Notes: generated from the letters alone by a model not told the origin. DNA of 64,000 bases from Muribaculaceae bacterium (GCA_014867205.1 WGUO01000009.1:1-64000), one strand, 5' to 3'; counted from the first letter of the stretch, positions 44,212-54,201 are shown. Numbers and translations are program-made.

Positions 44212-44520
44212 TTTCCCGGTATGAAAAATCGCCGAGGGATAAAACGACTCTATTTCTTTGGATTATTGCAATTATTGTTGCGGCTGTCATTCCGATGCAG
44301 AAGCGGTTAATTTATTGATATGCAGATAGGTATAAATCTAATACGTACAAGTGACGTGAATTTTCTACATTTGTAAGTAGATAACTTTCTGTTATCTAAT
44401 TTCTTACAAGCCGCATTCACCTCACCTTGTGCTGATTTCATAGGTGTTCGGCGATTTTCATTTGCCAACCTTTAGCTCGCCGCAACTCGATTGCGGCAAA
44501 CCGACAACAGTGACTCAATG

Positions 44521-44551
44521 CAAAGGTAACGATAATACTCCGATTATCAAA
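44521..44551 (-). promoter_or_regulatory. Orphan promoter driving an unannotated transcript
   Basis: Minus strand TTTG (44548-44551), 19 nt, TACCTTTG (44521-44528), perfect. The nearest annotated gene is ~390 nt downstream and already has its own promoter. Confidence 0.75.
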
Positions 44552-44820
44552 GGAATATGTCAACTTTAACTTTTCGCGACATACAGATGCGCGTACAAAT
44601 TCACTGATTTATATATATTCGATATGTTTGCCTCAGTCCTTATTCAGTAATGGACTTTATTCTGATTTTGCGCTACTAAGTTAGCCCAAATATACCTAAT
44701 TAAAAATTCTCCGCAACATATTTAGTTTCAATAATTCCAAGTAATGCTTATGATCCTTAGTGGACACTAATGCATTGAGTCCGGAATGTAAAGTGTTTCT
44801 TAAAAGGGATGCTAAATGGA

Positions 44821-44854
44821 ATCAGGGGCCTGCATTGCTTTGCCGGCCCCTGAT
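44821..44854 (-). terminator. Hairpin terminator of the metallophosphoesterase gene
   Basis: Perfect 10-bp stem ATCAGGGGCC / GGCCCCTGAT with a 14-nt loop, 20 nt beyond the stop; the T-run on the minus strand is weak. Confidence 0.65.
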
Positions 44855-44873
44855 TGAAATGTGATTCGCTTAC

Positions 44874-45803
44874 TTATTTGGAACGTGTGACTTCATGGAC
44901 TACATTGCCGCTGTCGTCAATCAGGGAGAGCGTCAGAAGTGTGGGAGTGGCTGTAAGTACAGAGAAACCTGGAACTCCGCTGCAGAACACTGTGCCATCT
45001 GTTGCTGTCACGTCCGGACGGGAGAGCGAGCCTGATGTATTGACTACATAATCAATTCCGTTCTTACGGATATGCTGGAAGTTGTGGATATGTCCGCAGA
45101 TATACATGTCCACTTTGTGTTTCCTCAATATGGGATCTACCTTCCTCTGCATATCCTCGCGCTCACTGCTCTGTTTCGGAGTCTGGGCATAGACCGGGTG
45201 ATGACCGGCCACGATGGTCCAGTCGGCATTGTCATCACGGCTGAGTTCATTGTCGAGCCATCGCAACTGAGCATCGACATCCTGTCTGTTAGCATCAGGA
45301 TATTCACCGGTATTGGAATGATATTTGTCGATAATCGGCGTAGTGTCTATGAAGATCACCTTGACACGCGTGCCGTCATTATCGAATATCCGGCTATAAT
45401 ACCGCGAGGGCATCATCCATCGGCGACTGATGCCGGAATAATCAATCACCGCCTGAGTGTTGCCTCGATACTCATGATTGCCCAGGACCGGGCACCATTC
45501 CAACTGAAGTTCCGGATGCGAATAGACAATCTCATAGTTGGTCATCCACAATGGATCGTCAACCGACTTGATGCCCAGATAATGATGGGTGTCGCCAAGC
45601 GCGAGAAAGGCATCCGGGCCCACTGCCTCGGCGACTTTGCCCATCAATGCGGCAATGGGCTTCTGTTCGTAATATCCATTGCGCCCCAGGTCATTGCCAA
45701 TCATAAGTTTGACATCACCGTCCAGTTCTGTCGCGGCCGTCTGCGCATATACGCTCAAGCCGGCTGTCAAGAGCAGAAAGAATAATAATATTTTACGTAT
45801 CAT
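44874..45803 (-). CDS. Exported purple-acid-phosphatase-like metallophosphoesterase
   Basis: 309 aa with a signal peptide (to ...AGLSVYA-Q). Dimetal motifs in order: D38 in IGNDLG, GD71 in LALGDTHH, GNHE (108-111), GHHPVY and GHIHNFQH. This is the calcineurin-like fold of the tartrate-resistant acid phosphatase type. It likely removes phosphate from organic esters outside the cytoplasm. Last gene of a set with a beta-helix protein (8-bp gap) and a TonB receptor, both of which are interrupted; this gene is intact. Confidence 0.88.
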   Translation of the reverse strand: MIRKILLFFLLLTAGLSVYAQTAATELDGDVKLMIGNDLGRNGYYEQKPIAALMGKVAEAVGPDAFLALGDTHHYLGIKSVDDPLWMTNYEIVYSHPELQLEWCPVLGNHEYRGNTQAVIDYSGISRRWMMPSRYYSRIFDNDGTRVKVIFIDTTPIIDKYHSNTGEYPDANRQDVDAQLRWLDNELSRDDNADWTIVAGHHPVYAQTPKQSSEREDMQRKVDPILRKHKVDMYICGHIHNFQHIRKNGIDYVVNTSGSLSRPDVTATDGTVFCSGVPGFSVLTATPTLLTLSLIDDSGNVVHEVTRSK

Positions 45804-45811
45804 AGGACTGA

Positions 45812-47161
45812 TTATTTGGTGCCGAATGCTCCGTAATAGGGCTTGAGAGCCGGCGATTGATATAACCTGCCGTTGATTTCAAGACCGTTTGCAAAGCAAG
45901 GTGCAACATTGGCTGATGTTGCTTTGAGGGCAGGAGAAGATGGTGAGAGATGGAAGTCCCATGCGGAACTGTAGACATATTCGGTCAAACTTACGGCATT
46001 CATATCGAAATTCACGAATTCCGGATTCACAAGATTATCTTTTGTAGCAATCACGCTATGGGTGTCTATTGCAGGATTATAACTCTTATGCCTATAGTTA
46101 TAACCTTCGTAAGAGTACGCCACATTGCTCTCTTCAGGATACACAATCGGGCTTTTCTGCGTTCCGGAGACATACATATTGTAGTCTATGACCGATTTGT
46201 CGTCAAACCCGGCGTCGGATGCATTAGGATTCTTGTAATTGGGAGTCATGGCCCGGAACTTACAGTTCACCATCAGATTGTTCACTACGTTGGCGAGACA
46301 GTTTTTCTCCACATAAGCACATCCTCCTTTTTCACCGTCGCGACGCCATCCGGCATTGATGATGGTATTGTTGTAGGCGTTGGCAATGGCCTGTCCGCGA
46401 GTCTCGCTCTGTCCGGAGGAGGAAAGCTTGAGACCGTTTGTATTAGGACTGAACATGATGTTGCCGGCTATGTCGGCCTTGACACCGGCCTTGATGTTGA
46501 CTGCCTCAGCGCCGCTGTAGCCATTGGCTGCGAAGACATTCCCTGATATAATCGCGGAGCCTCCCATAAGATAGATTCCGTCGCTCCATCCATTACGGAT
46601 TATCGAATTCGTAATAACGTATTTGCCGTTGATGTTATTGGTGGTGATCTGAGGATAGGCGTCATCACCGGCAGTGTAGATTCCGGCAGTGGCGGACGGC
46701 GAGCCTTCTATCACCTGACCACCCGTATACTCGATCACGGCATGGTCAATCACCATCTCCCCGCATGTCTCCGTGGCTACGATTCCACCCCATAGGCCGG
46801 CGAAAGTGTTGGATGCCGTGCGTTTGGATTCCTCGACTGTGAAGAGTACGGGCTGTTTCTCACTGCCGAGCACGTAGAGATTCCCTTTGACGATTATCTC
46901 TATCGGTGTATGATTGACCCCGACCCCCGAAGTGGAGATTATTACCTTCACACCCGGCTCGATAGTGAGGCTCTCGCCTTCAGGGATCACGAGGTGACGG
47001 TCGAGTCTGATTTCAGATCCGGCAGCTCATGTTCCGGATACTTTCATTTCCCTGTCGGTGACTTCAGTATTTACCGAGGGAGATTCCGGTTCAGCTTTAT
47101 CGCTGCACGCTGCAAGCGATATCGTTGCGCCAATCATGGCGACGAGCAGTAGTTTTTTCAT
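45812..47161 (-). pseudogene. Beta-helix lipoprotein interrupted by an in-frame TGA
   Basis: ATG at 47161 gives a lipoprotein start (MKKLLLVAMIGATISLAAC) and reads 44 codons to a TGA at 47029-47027. The same frame continues without indel (AAGSEIRLDRHLVIPEGESL...) to 45812. The remainder is a right-handed parallel beta-helix (repeating NSIIRNGWSDGIYL-type turns, ~residues 110-330 of the downstream part). TGG to TGA would restore it. An internal ATG at 46990 could make a 392-aa protein but without any export signal, so I treat the gene as broken. Partners: TonB receptor upstream, phosphatase downstream. Confidence 0.8.
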
Positions 47162-47209
47162 CTGCATGAATTTTTTGTTATTGGTTTGATTTATGTTTTA
47201 TGTTTATTG

Positions 47210-49840
47210 TCACAGCTTGAATCTGATTCCAATCAGCATAGTCTGTCCGTAACGTTCCTTGCGTTCCAAGACATTCCCTCCGACACGGTCCACATATGTG
47301 AGACTGTCGGTATGCGGGCCTTTTTGATAGTATCTTATCATAGGAAGATTAAGCAGATTGGTCGCTTTCAAAAATATCGACACGCCACATCTGAATGATT
47401 TCTCGGCCGAAATTTCCATGCGGAAATAATCGTTTTCCCAGATGTCGTTGTCATACCAATTGCTCACGTCGGCAAGTCTTCGACTTATGAAGCTGCCGGT
47501 TAACTGAGCATCCCACCCGCTATGTGTATCCTTAAAAAGAAGCGAGAGGTTGGCGACATGTGCCGCCTGACCATAGAAAGGACGAGTCTGTCTTACAGTG
47601 ATTATTTCGTTCCCCTGCATAGTGCGCTTGTCTGTGGTTATGCGGGAGTGGGTGAATGTGTAGTTGGCCTTGATACCGAATTTATTGAAATACTTCAATA
47701 TATCGATTTACAATCCCATATTGTCGGCGTTGCCCATATTCATAGGCATATAATAGGTGTCCTGCCCCTCGTTGATAAGTCCGTATTCTATGGGATTCCG
47801 GAGGTGCTTGTAAAACAAGCCTGCCATGAATTGCTCGGAGGGTTTAGGGAAGAATTCCCATCGCAGATCAACGTTGTCGGCTACTGTATGTTTAAGAGAG
47901 GGATTCCCTTTCTCCTTGTATTCTTCATTTATGATGCTATAAGGGACAATCTCGAAGAAACTCGGGCGATTGATGGCACGGGCGTAACTCAACCGCAGAT
48001 TCATACGCTCGGTCAGCATTCGTTTTATGTGGATGCTTGGAAGGTAATCAGTGTACTTCTGCCGCCCCGTGGGATCAACGTTACGCGGAAATTTCAGGGA
48101 GTAACCCTGATTGGTGTTTTCAATGCGCAGTCCGGCGATTAATTCCCAATTCGGCAGATTCAGTTTTGCCATGGCGTATCCGGCAGTTACTTTTTCATCG
48201 GCGTCATAATTGAGTGGATCTCCCACATTGCCGAACTCACGGGGAGTGATCAGTATTCCGTCAAAATTGTTCCAGTCTTGACCGAACACCTGGACATGTC
48301 CGTTGCCTGTAGCCGAGTCGAATGTGTATTCATTGAAAAAACTGTCACGTCTCTTGGAGCGAAACATCCCTCCAATCGAGAAATCCCAAATCCTGTAATT
48401 ATAGGAGAAATCAATATATCCGGCCCAGTCGCGGTCGGAATTATGCTCCCAGCGACGTACGGCAGCCTTACTTGTGGCAAGATGGTTGCCCTGAATATAT
48501 ACGGTGGCATTATCCGGCGTAAGGTTTGAGGCATTCGAGAACACGCCTTTCCAATCAATCCGAAACCCATCATCAAACAGGAGATGACTGCCTTGTAGTG
48601 TCGAGTTGAAAATGTTCTGGCGGTTCCATCGCATGCGCACTGATGCGGTTTTGTCATCCTTTGCCTGTCGGGTCTGCTCATTGGTCATTGTAAGCCATCC
48701 GTTATACCATGATAGTTTATGCCGAGGTGAAAACATGTAGTCTATTTTTCCATGTATGGCGAGACGCTGACGGTTGTCCGAATATTCCCTGCGCTCCACA
48801 CCATTAGTCATATAAGCCGGCCGGTAATGCCAGTCGCTGTTTTTCCCGCGATTAAGATTCTGATAACTCACCGAGGCTATGATTCCCAGCCGGCTGTTGA
48901 AGAACCGATCTCCGTATGATACGCCCGCGAGTATATCAGGCAATGGACGTGAACTCTTTATTCGTAGATTGGCATTCGTGAAATCGGTTTCATTTACACC
49001 GTAATCGCCGGTTGATCCTTTTGTCTCGTTCGGAGATTTACGTTGAATATCATTATGGTTGAACGAAAGAAAGTCTCGATCAAAGTACAAGGCGTTATAT
49101 CCTGTCGTGACATTTGCATGTAATAACCGCCGCGATGGCGCGTCTTTCATAACAAGATTGACGGCACCTCCGATTCCGTCTCCTTCAAGATTTGGCATCA
49201 TGGACTTGTAAACCTCGATACGGTCAAGTATTTCAGATGGAAACAAATCAAGCGGAACAAAGCGGTTTTTATTGTCGGGACTCGGGATTTTTACTCCATT
49301 AACCAGAGTATAGTTGTATCGTTTGTCCATCCCCCGAAGGATGGCATACTGTCCCTCCCCTGATGAATTACGTTCAGTTGTGACTCCTGACATTTTCTGA
49401 ATGATATTTCCTACAGTAATGTCGGGAGAAAGCTCCATTGCACGGGCACTCATGACATTAACGACATTCATTGAATTTCGCTCAATCATACGGGCGTCGG
49501 TCTCTGTATTTGAGACTGATGCCGTAACTACAACTTCAGAAAGTTCTGCAGCGGATTCAGTCAACTCTATAACCAGGGGTATGTGATGCGGATCATCTAC
49601 GATTTTAGTTTGATAACCCAGATAAGAGCATACTAAAATAGGCTCTTTGAGATCAGTGGACAACTTGAATGTCCCGTCAAGTCCTGTCGTTGTTCCCGTT
49701 TTGGGAAGTGGTTTCACATAGACTGTAGCGCCGATAAGGACTTCGCCTGTTGATGAATCAACCACAGTGCCGGAAATGTCCCGCCCGAAAGCAGAACAAG
49801 ATAGAATCGTGCCAAGCATGAGCAGCGTGATGCGTTTCAT
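47210..49840 (-). pseudogene. TonB-dependent receptor interrupted by an in-frame TAA
   Basis: Signal peptide (MKRITLLMLGTILSCSAFG), a carboxypeptidase-regulatory-like domain (~20-95), a plug (~100-230) and most of a 22-stranded barrel, read to a TAA at 47710-47708. The frame continues intact (IDILKYFNKFGIKANYTFTHS...) to the normal C-terminal IGIRFKL at 47210. GAA to TAA would restore an ~876-aa receptor. Loss of the last ~165 residues, including the final strand, should prevent barrel assembly. Not a SusC homologue in layout. Substrate unknown; the phosphatase neighbour hints at phosphorylated compounds. A TAATTTTG box lies at 49866-49873. Confidence 0.85.
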
Positions 49841-49865
49841 TCTAAATAGATATGGTTTTACGCTG

Positions 49866-49873
49866 CAAAATTA
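49866..49873 (-). promoter_or_regulatory. -7 box for the TonB receptor operon
   Basis: TAATTTTG on the minus strand 25 nt before the start codon; no clear -33 TTTG. Confidence 0.55.
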
Positions 49874-50048
49874 TTCCTGAATTATTTCATAAATGTTTTG
49901 CGTATGTAAACAAAATATTAAAAATGTGTATGCAAAACCATTCCGCGTACCCATTCAGGATTTGATATTGCCGTTGATTATCCGTCTGGCCTATGACGGC
50001 AATAGGAAAAATCCTTGCTTGACAGTTTCTCATTTTTGCCGGAGGTTC

Positions 50049-50056
50049 TACTTTTG
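50049..50056 (+). promoter_or_regulatory. -7 box for the ThrE operon
   Basis: TACTTTTG, 26 nt before the first gene; a near-match TTTC lies 20 nt upstream as a weak -33. Confidence 0.5.
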
Positions 50057-50082
50057 CAGCGAATTTAAAAACGCAAAAGATT

Positions 50083-50283
50083 ATGAACCATCCGATGATT
50101 ATTTGGTGCGCAATAGCCGGAGTGCTATTATGCGCATTTCTGTTCCGGGCTGTCGAACGATACTGTAACGAATGCCGTAACCGTGACCACAAAATCCGAC
50201 ATATTCTCGAAATAGGCAAGGACAAAGACATTTTCTATCTGCCGGGAGACGTTGACGAGGACGATGACTTCGAGGATTTGTAA
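50083..50283 (+). CDS. Small single-pass membrane protein
   Basis: 66 aa: one helix (~5-22), a Cys-containing stretch and a very acidic tail (PGDVDEDDDFEDL). Its last 20 bases overlap the start of the ThrE gene in another frame, suggesting coupled translation. Family not recognised. Confidence 0.6.
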   Translation: MNHPMIIWCAIAGVLLCAFLFRAVERYCNECRNRDHKIRHILEIGKDKDIFYLPGDVDEDDDFEDL

Positions 50284-51061
50284 TAAGGCGGTCGACGAAT
50301 CCGTTTTACGCGGAACTGCCGCTTTCCTTGCCGAGTATGCCTCTCTATTGTCGGGATGCGGTGCCACCTGCATCCGGATTGAGAAAAACACCCGTAGGCT
50401 GGCTGATGCATTCCGAGTGGGATTCGACATTTCCATAATGCCGACTCACGTGTATGTATCGGTATGGTTAGACAATCCCGCCGAGGCTGTGATGGCTTTT
50501 CGCAAAACCCCGGCCTGCGGCATCAGTTTCAACCTCAATGCCAAGTTAAGTCGTCTCAGCTGGGAGGTATCGGACAACAACTTAGGGCTGGAGGCAGCGA
50601 CCGAACGGTTTGAGCGGATACGCCGGACGAAGCCGACAGGAAAGTGGGAGACGCTGTTTCTCACCGGCCTTGCAAACGCATCGTTCTGCCGTCTTTTCGG
50701 AGGCGACGTGATTGCCATGCTTATTGTATTCATTTCCACGATTGCCGGATACAGGCTGAAACAGATAATGCTCGAAGACAAACGAGACATTCGGCTCACT
50801 TTTCTGTGCGCATCATTCTTTTCAGCCGCGCTTAGTGCCGGAGGACACATTTTCAGCATCGGCTCTACGCCGGAAATTGCGCTTGGCACGAGCGTTCTGT
50901 ATCTGATTCCCGGAGTACCGTATATAAACTCGGTCAGCGATCTGATATACAGGCATTACCTTTGCGGGTTCAGCCGTTTTATTGACGCGGCAGTCCTTAC
51001 CGTCTGCCTGTCGGCAGGACTTTGCGCCGGTATGCTATTACTTGGATTAAAATGGTTTTAG
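50264..51061 (+). CDS. Threonine/serine exporter, ThrE N-terminal part
   Basis: 265 aa. ThrE-type (DUF1212): an N-terminal soluble region with FLAEYASLLSGCGATCIRIEKN, then about five transmembrane helices including FSIGSTPEIALGTSVLYLIPGVPYINS. I start at ATG 50264, which gives overlap with the preceding small gene. In many Bacteroidota the exporter is split in two genes; this one and the next make up the complete transporter. Confidence 0.88.
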   Translation: MTSRICNKAVDESVLRGTAAFLAEYASLLSGCGATCIRIEKNTRRLADAFRVGFDISIMPTHVYVSVWLDNPAEAVMAFRKTPACGISFNLNAKLSRLSWEVSDNNLGLEAATERFERIRRTKPTGKWETLFLTGLANASFCRLFGGDVIAMLIVFISTIAGYRLKQIMLEDKRDIRLTFLCASFFSAALSAGGHIFSIGSTPEIALGTSVLYLIPGVPYINSVSDLIYRHYLCGFSRFIDAAVLTVCLSAGLCAGMLLLGLKWF

Positions 51062-51079
51062 TGATTATTTTTAGTGATT

Positions 51080-51574
51080 ATGTGGAATGATATTCTGATT
51101 AGTATTTTTGAGGACGGATTGTTTGCGGCGATAGCCGCCATCGGATTTTCAAGCATCAGCAATACGCCCAGGCGCGCGTATCTGGCCTGTGGGCTGATTG
51201 CCGCCGCCGGCCATGCCTTACGTTATATGCTGACATCGCCCGCGCTTGGAGGAATGCACATCATTCCGGCAAGCATACTGGCGTCATTTGCCGTCGGTGT
51301 GCTCGCCGTGTTGTTTGCCGGCCGCATAAAATGTCCCGCCGAGGTCTGCTTCTTTCCGGCTTTGCTGCCCATGATACCGGGGATGTACGCCTATCGTACC
51401 ATCGAGGCTCTTTTGTCGTGTCTCTATCACACCCGGGAGGATGTCTTCGGACATTATTTCTACCTGCTTGCATATAATGGCCTGACCTGTTCGTTTATTA
51501 TCTTAGGTCTGGTTGTCGGCGCCACGGTGCCGGTATTCCTTTTCAAAAAACTTTCATTTACGGCTACACGGTAA
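51080..51574 (+). CDS. Threonine/serine exporter, ThrE C-terminal part (DUF3815)
   Basis: 164 aa with four or five transmembrane helices and the DUF3815 signature FFPALLPMIPGMYAYR. It is the second half of the split ThrE exporter. I chose ATG 51080 (MWNDILISIF); a GTG at 51074 is also possible. The gene follows the N-terminal half by 18 bp. Confidence 0.85.
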   Translation: MWNDILISIFEDGLFAAIAAIGFSSISNTPRRAYLACGLIAAAGHALRYMLTSPALGGMHIIPASILASFAVGVLAVLFAGRIKCPAEVCFFPALLPMIPGMYAYRTIEALLSCLYHTREDVFGHYFYLLAYNGLTCSFIILGLVVGATVPVFLFKKLSFTATR

Positions 51575-51587
51575 GCCATATTATCCG

Positions 51588-51595
51588 TAAATTTG
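51588..51595 (+). promoter_or_regulatory. -7 box immediately before the LysR gene
   Basis: TAAATTTG ends 7 nt before the ATG at 51603, predicting an almost leaderless mRNA; TTTA is the nearest -33-like sequence. Confidence 0.5.
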
Positions 51596-51602
51596 CAATC
51601 CG

Positions 51603-52502
51603 ATGGAATTACGACAGTTAAGATATTTCGCCAAAGCCGCCGAGACCCTGAACTTCTCCGATGCGGCAAGGTGCCTGAACATAGCCCAAAGTTCGCTCTC
51701 GCAGCAGGTCAAGCAACTGGAGGATGAACTCGGGACACGGCTTTTCATCCGCAGCAGCCACTCCATCCGACTGACCGAGGCTGGAGAGGTGATGCTGCCA
51801 TTCGCGCTGAGAATACTTCATGAGGCCGAATCCTGCGCCGACCGCATTCACGATTTGAAGAAACTCCTTACGGGGACTCTCAATATCGGGGTCACTCATT
51901 CCTTCAGTCCCATTCTGACGGAATCGGTCATTTCGTTCATGAAGATGTATCCGGCAATAAAGCTGAACATCGTTTATAAGCAGATGAACGAGCTTATGGA
52001 ACTGCTCGCAAAGCGCGAGATAGATTTTGTCCTCGCATTCAGGCCTCTCCAGCCGATGCCCGATGTAGAGTCGCATATCCTGTTCCAGAACGCATTGTCG
52101 GCGGTTGTCGGCAATCACCATCCTCTTGCATCAAGAGAGAAGATTTCCATTACTGAGCTTGAAAAATACGAACTTGCACTTCCCTCAAAAGGATTGCAGG
52201 CCCGCAATGCCTTCGACAGCATCGTGTCGGATTACAATAGTTTCAAGATCCGCATCGAACTCAATGAAGTAAACACACTGCTGAAACTTATTCGACAAAC
52301 AGGTCTTGTCACCGTTTTGGCCGAGGACTCCATATACGATGTCAGGGATGTGAAGGCAGTGCCCATTGATGTCCCCGGTAACGAGATGGCAGGATGCGTT
52401 CACATACTGAAAGACACATATCGCAAACACTCCATGCAGGAGTTTATACGCATACTTACCGAGTCCTTCGCGGTCAAACGCCTGCAAAACAATTGGATTT
52501 AG
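51603..52502 (+). CDS. LysR family transcriptional regulator
   Basis: 299 aa. Standard LTTR: N-terminal HTH MELRQLRYFAKAAETLNFSD..., AQSSLSQQVKQLEDELGTRLF-type recognition helix (residues ~15-50), then a periplasmic-binding-like effector domain (~90-295) with DFVLAFRPLQPMP. The small ligand is unknown. It follows the ThrE genes on the same strand (28-bp gap), so it may regulate them. Confidence 0.92.
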   Translation: MELRQLRYFAKAAETLNFSDAARCLNIAQSSLSQQVKQLEDELGTRLFIRSSHSIRLTEAGEVMLPFALRILHEAESCADRIHDLKKLLTGTLNIGVTHSFSPILTESVISFMKMYPAIKLNIVYKQMNELMELLAKREIDFVLAFRPLQPMPDVESHILFQNALSAVVGNHHPLASREKISITELEKYELALPSKGLQARNAFDSIVSDYNSFKIRIELNEVNTLLKLIRQTGLVTVLAEDSIYDVRDVKAVPIDVPGNEMAGCVHILKDTYRKHSMQEFIRILTESFAVKRLQNNWI

Positions 52503-52777
52503 CTAATTAGGTCTTCAATATACCCTGTAGGGTGCAAAAATAGGGAAATTATTCAGAGTAGACCGTTTAGGGTATAAAATATTTTACAGCAATGTGACTG
52601 ATGCCATCTCTGAGACTTATTGCCGTTCCTCCGTGTCCTTTTTCACTGTTGCCTGATAAGGAGTTTTACGACCGCCCGGCCACCGGCCGCTTGTTTCAGC
52701 AGTCTACGGGCCGAGACAGTGATAATCCGACCGCCTGCGTCGTCGGCTTATCTCAGACTCGTCCTTGCCGGGACTGG

Positions 52778-53437
52778 TCAGAGATACTTGCTCGCTTCCT
52801 TAAGGCTAAGAGGATTCATCTTATCACGGTATCTTTCGATGAAACCGCGTACCCATTCAGGATTGGACTTGGAATAATCCCGAAGACTCCATCCAATCGC
52901 CTTGTTGATGAAAAACTCTGAACTGCCGAAGTTATTGACAAGAATCTTTTCAAGCAGCTCCACATTCGTGTCCAGTTTACGGCACAACTGATGATCTATG
53001 GCGATACGACGTACCCAGAAGTCATCATCTTCAGACCATTTCAACATCAGATCATTTATCCGGGCATCAATGAAAGCGATATTGCCGACAATCCGGTCAA
53101 GACCGTCTATCGTATCCCACCATTGTTTTGAACGGACAAATCTCTCAATGGCGGCAACGTCATCATATTTCAGGGATTTCTGCATCGCTGTCAGATAGTC
53201 CATGACTACATATTGAAACTCACGGTATTCGTCATTCCAGCATTTTTCAAGGAAACCCCAGTCAACGGCCCCCGACTTCTTTTCTTTATTGAGAATGGAT
53301 TTATAGACAGCCTTTCTTTTAGGTGTCGGGATACCATAATACTTGAACTTATCACGCATATATGAAGACATCTTCTTAGCGTTATCCTCATCACGCAACA
53401 GTTCAAAAGCCTCTTTTATTTCCTGATACTTATCCAT
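52778..53437 (-). CDS. DNA alkylation repair enzyme (AlkD-type HEAT repeats)
   Basis: 219 aa, all-helical HEAT-repeat glycosylase. Key features: YMRDKFKYYGIPTPKRKAVYK at the start, WWDTIDGLDRIVGN (Trp/Asp residues lining the groove), FWVRRIAIDHQL, and FINKAIGWSLRDYSKSNPEWVRGFI at the end. It removes alkylated purines such as 3-methyladenine. Start at 53437 (MDKYQEI), though an ATG four codons earlier is possible. A TAATTTTG -7 box sits at 53458-53465. Confidence 0.9.
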   Translation of the reverse strand: MDKYQEIKEAFELLRDEDNAKKMSSYMRDKFKYYGIPTPKRKAVYKSILNKEKKSGAVDWGFLEKCWNDEYREFQYVVMDYLTAMQKSLKYDDVAAIERFVRSKQWWDTIDGLDRIVGNIAFIDARINDLMLKWSEDDDFWVRRIAIDHQLCRKLDTNVELLEKILVNNFGSSEFFINKAIGWSLRDYSKSNPEWVRGFIERYRDKMNPLSLKEASKYL

Positions 53438-53466
53438 GCATGTAGTCATTCAGATTGCAAAATTAA

Positions 53467-53577
53467 CTATTTTTTCGGGATTTCAGTACCGTCATATACA
53501 TTCTCACTTTTGTTGTCTGCCGTAGTCATTGCCTTGTCGTTGTTATTATTTCCTCCACATGACACCATCAGAAGCAT
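53467..53577 (-). pseudogene. Truncated small lipoprotein next to the MITE
   Basis: 36 codons: ATG at 53577, MLLMVSCGGNNNNDKAM..., TAG at 53467. It has a lipobox (LLMVSC) and a hydrophilic tail, but the usual basic N-region is missing. The frame upstream runs to a stop 18 nt before the MITE end at 53596, so the 5' end was probably lost when the element inserted. No family recognised. Confidence 0.45.
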
Positions 53578-53595
53578 CGCTGTGGCTTAAATAGT

Positions 53596-53782
53596 TAAGT
53601 AGTTGCGAAAAATTAAACGATATATAAGTGAATTGAAATCTTGAACTATAAAACTTGTTCTTTTCGATTGCTTTTGCCTTGTCGTTCAGTCGAATATTAG
53701 CATATTCTCCTTCTCTTCGCGACAAAATCAATTCGAAAATAACTGTGTTTTATATGTTCATTATTTTTTCGCAACTACTTAT
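53596..53782 (+). mobile_element. MITE copy A (~187 bp)
   Basis: Terminal inverted repeats AGTAGTTGCGAAAAA / TTTTTCGCAACTACT flanked on both sides by TA. The interior is non-autonomous (remnant reading frame ...SRREGEYANIRLNDKAKAI... only). A second copy, inverted, lies at 55456-55641. TA flanks suggest IS630/mariner-type mobilisation. Confidence 0.85.
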
Positions 53783-53786
53783 CAAT

Positions 53787-54170
53787 TCATTTCTTGATGG
53801 TGTCGGAGTTCTGGTTATATGCCTTGGCTACACATTTCCACTCGCCATTGAGTTTCAGAAGAAGAAGGAAGTCAGTAAAGTCAATGCGGCCTCCCCAGCC
53901 CTCTTCAAGCACACGGACCACAGCGACGGTTTCTTCCACGGCCAGAACGTCGATTCGGGCCTTGAAGTTGTCGCCGCCGCCCACGGTATCCACATTATGG
54001 TAGAACTGCTCGATTGAGCCATGCTCCAGCACACCGTCAAGAATGCCGAACAGCACGGCGTCGTCGGTGAAAAGGGCCTTTGCATATTTGCTGTCGCCCT
54101 CGGCAACACTTCGCACGAAGTTCTCGGCGGCTTTCGCCACTGCCTCGTATTCCTTGATCTTATCTCTCAT
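53787..54170 (-). CDS. NTF2-like (SnoaL/lumazine-binding type) protein
   Basis: 127 aa alpha+beta cone: AAENFVRSVAEGDSKYAKALFTDDAV, YHNVDTVGG, and a beta-sheet ending ECVAKAYNQ-like. It is a small cytoplasmic protein of the nuclear-transport-factor-2 superfamily, whose members bind or turn over small molecules; no catalytic residues can be assigned. Divergent from the HxlR regulator, with a palindromic operator between, so it is probably HxlR's target gene. Confidence 0.8.
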   Translation of the reverse strand: MRDKIKEYEAVAKAAENFVRSVAEGDSKYAKALFTDDAVLFGILDGVLEHGSIEQFYHNVDTVGGGDNFKARIDVLAVEETVAVVRVLEEGWGGRIDFTDFLLLLKLNGEWKCVAKAYNQNSDTIKK

Positions 54171-54201
54171 ATCTGAAATTATTGATTTGATTTTCTGACT
54201 G

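Larger units (their letters stand above)
44132..44873. other. Long intergenic region with two minus-strand promoters
   Basis: 742 bp without a clear gene. It holds the promoter of the lipoprotein, a second orphan promoter at 44521-44551, a hairpin GCCGCAA / TTGCGGC (44480-44498), a large hairpin at 44363-44409 (TAGATAAC / GTTATCTA plus TTGTAAG / CTTACAA arms), a possible 44-codon minus-strand reading frame, and the terminator of the metallophosphoesterase gene. Confidence 0.7.

Noticed and set aside
3867..49840. Stop-codon reassignment or selenocysteine to explain the three interrupted genes
   Set aside because: TAG, TGA and TAA are each involved once, other genes use all three as normal ends, and no specific recoding element was seen.
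52601..52921. 106-codon plus-strand frame before alkD
   Set aside because: Overlaps alkD by 144 bp, Pro/Arg/Ser-rich, no family, no promoter box.
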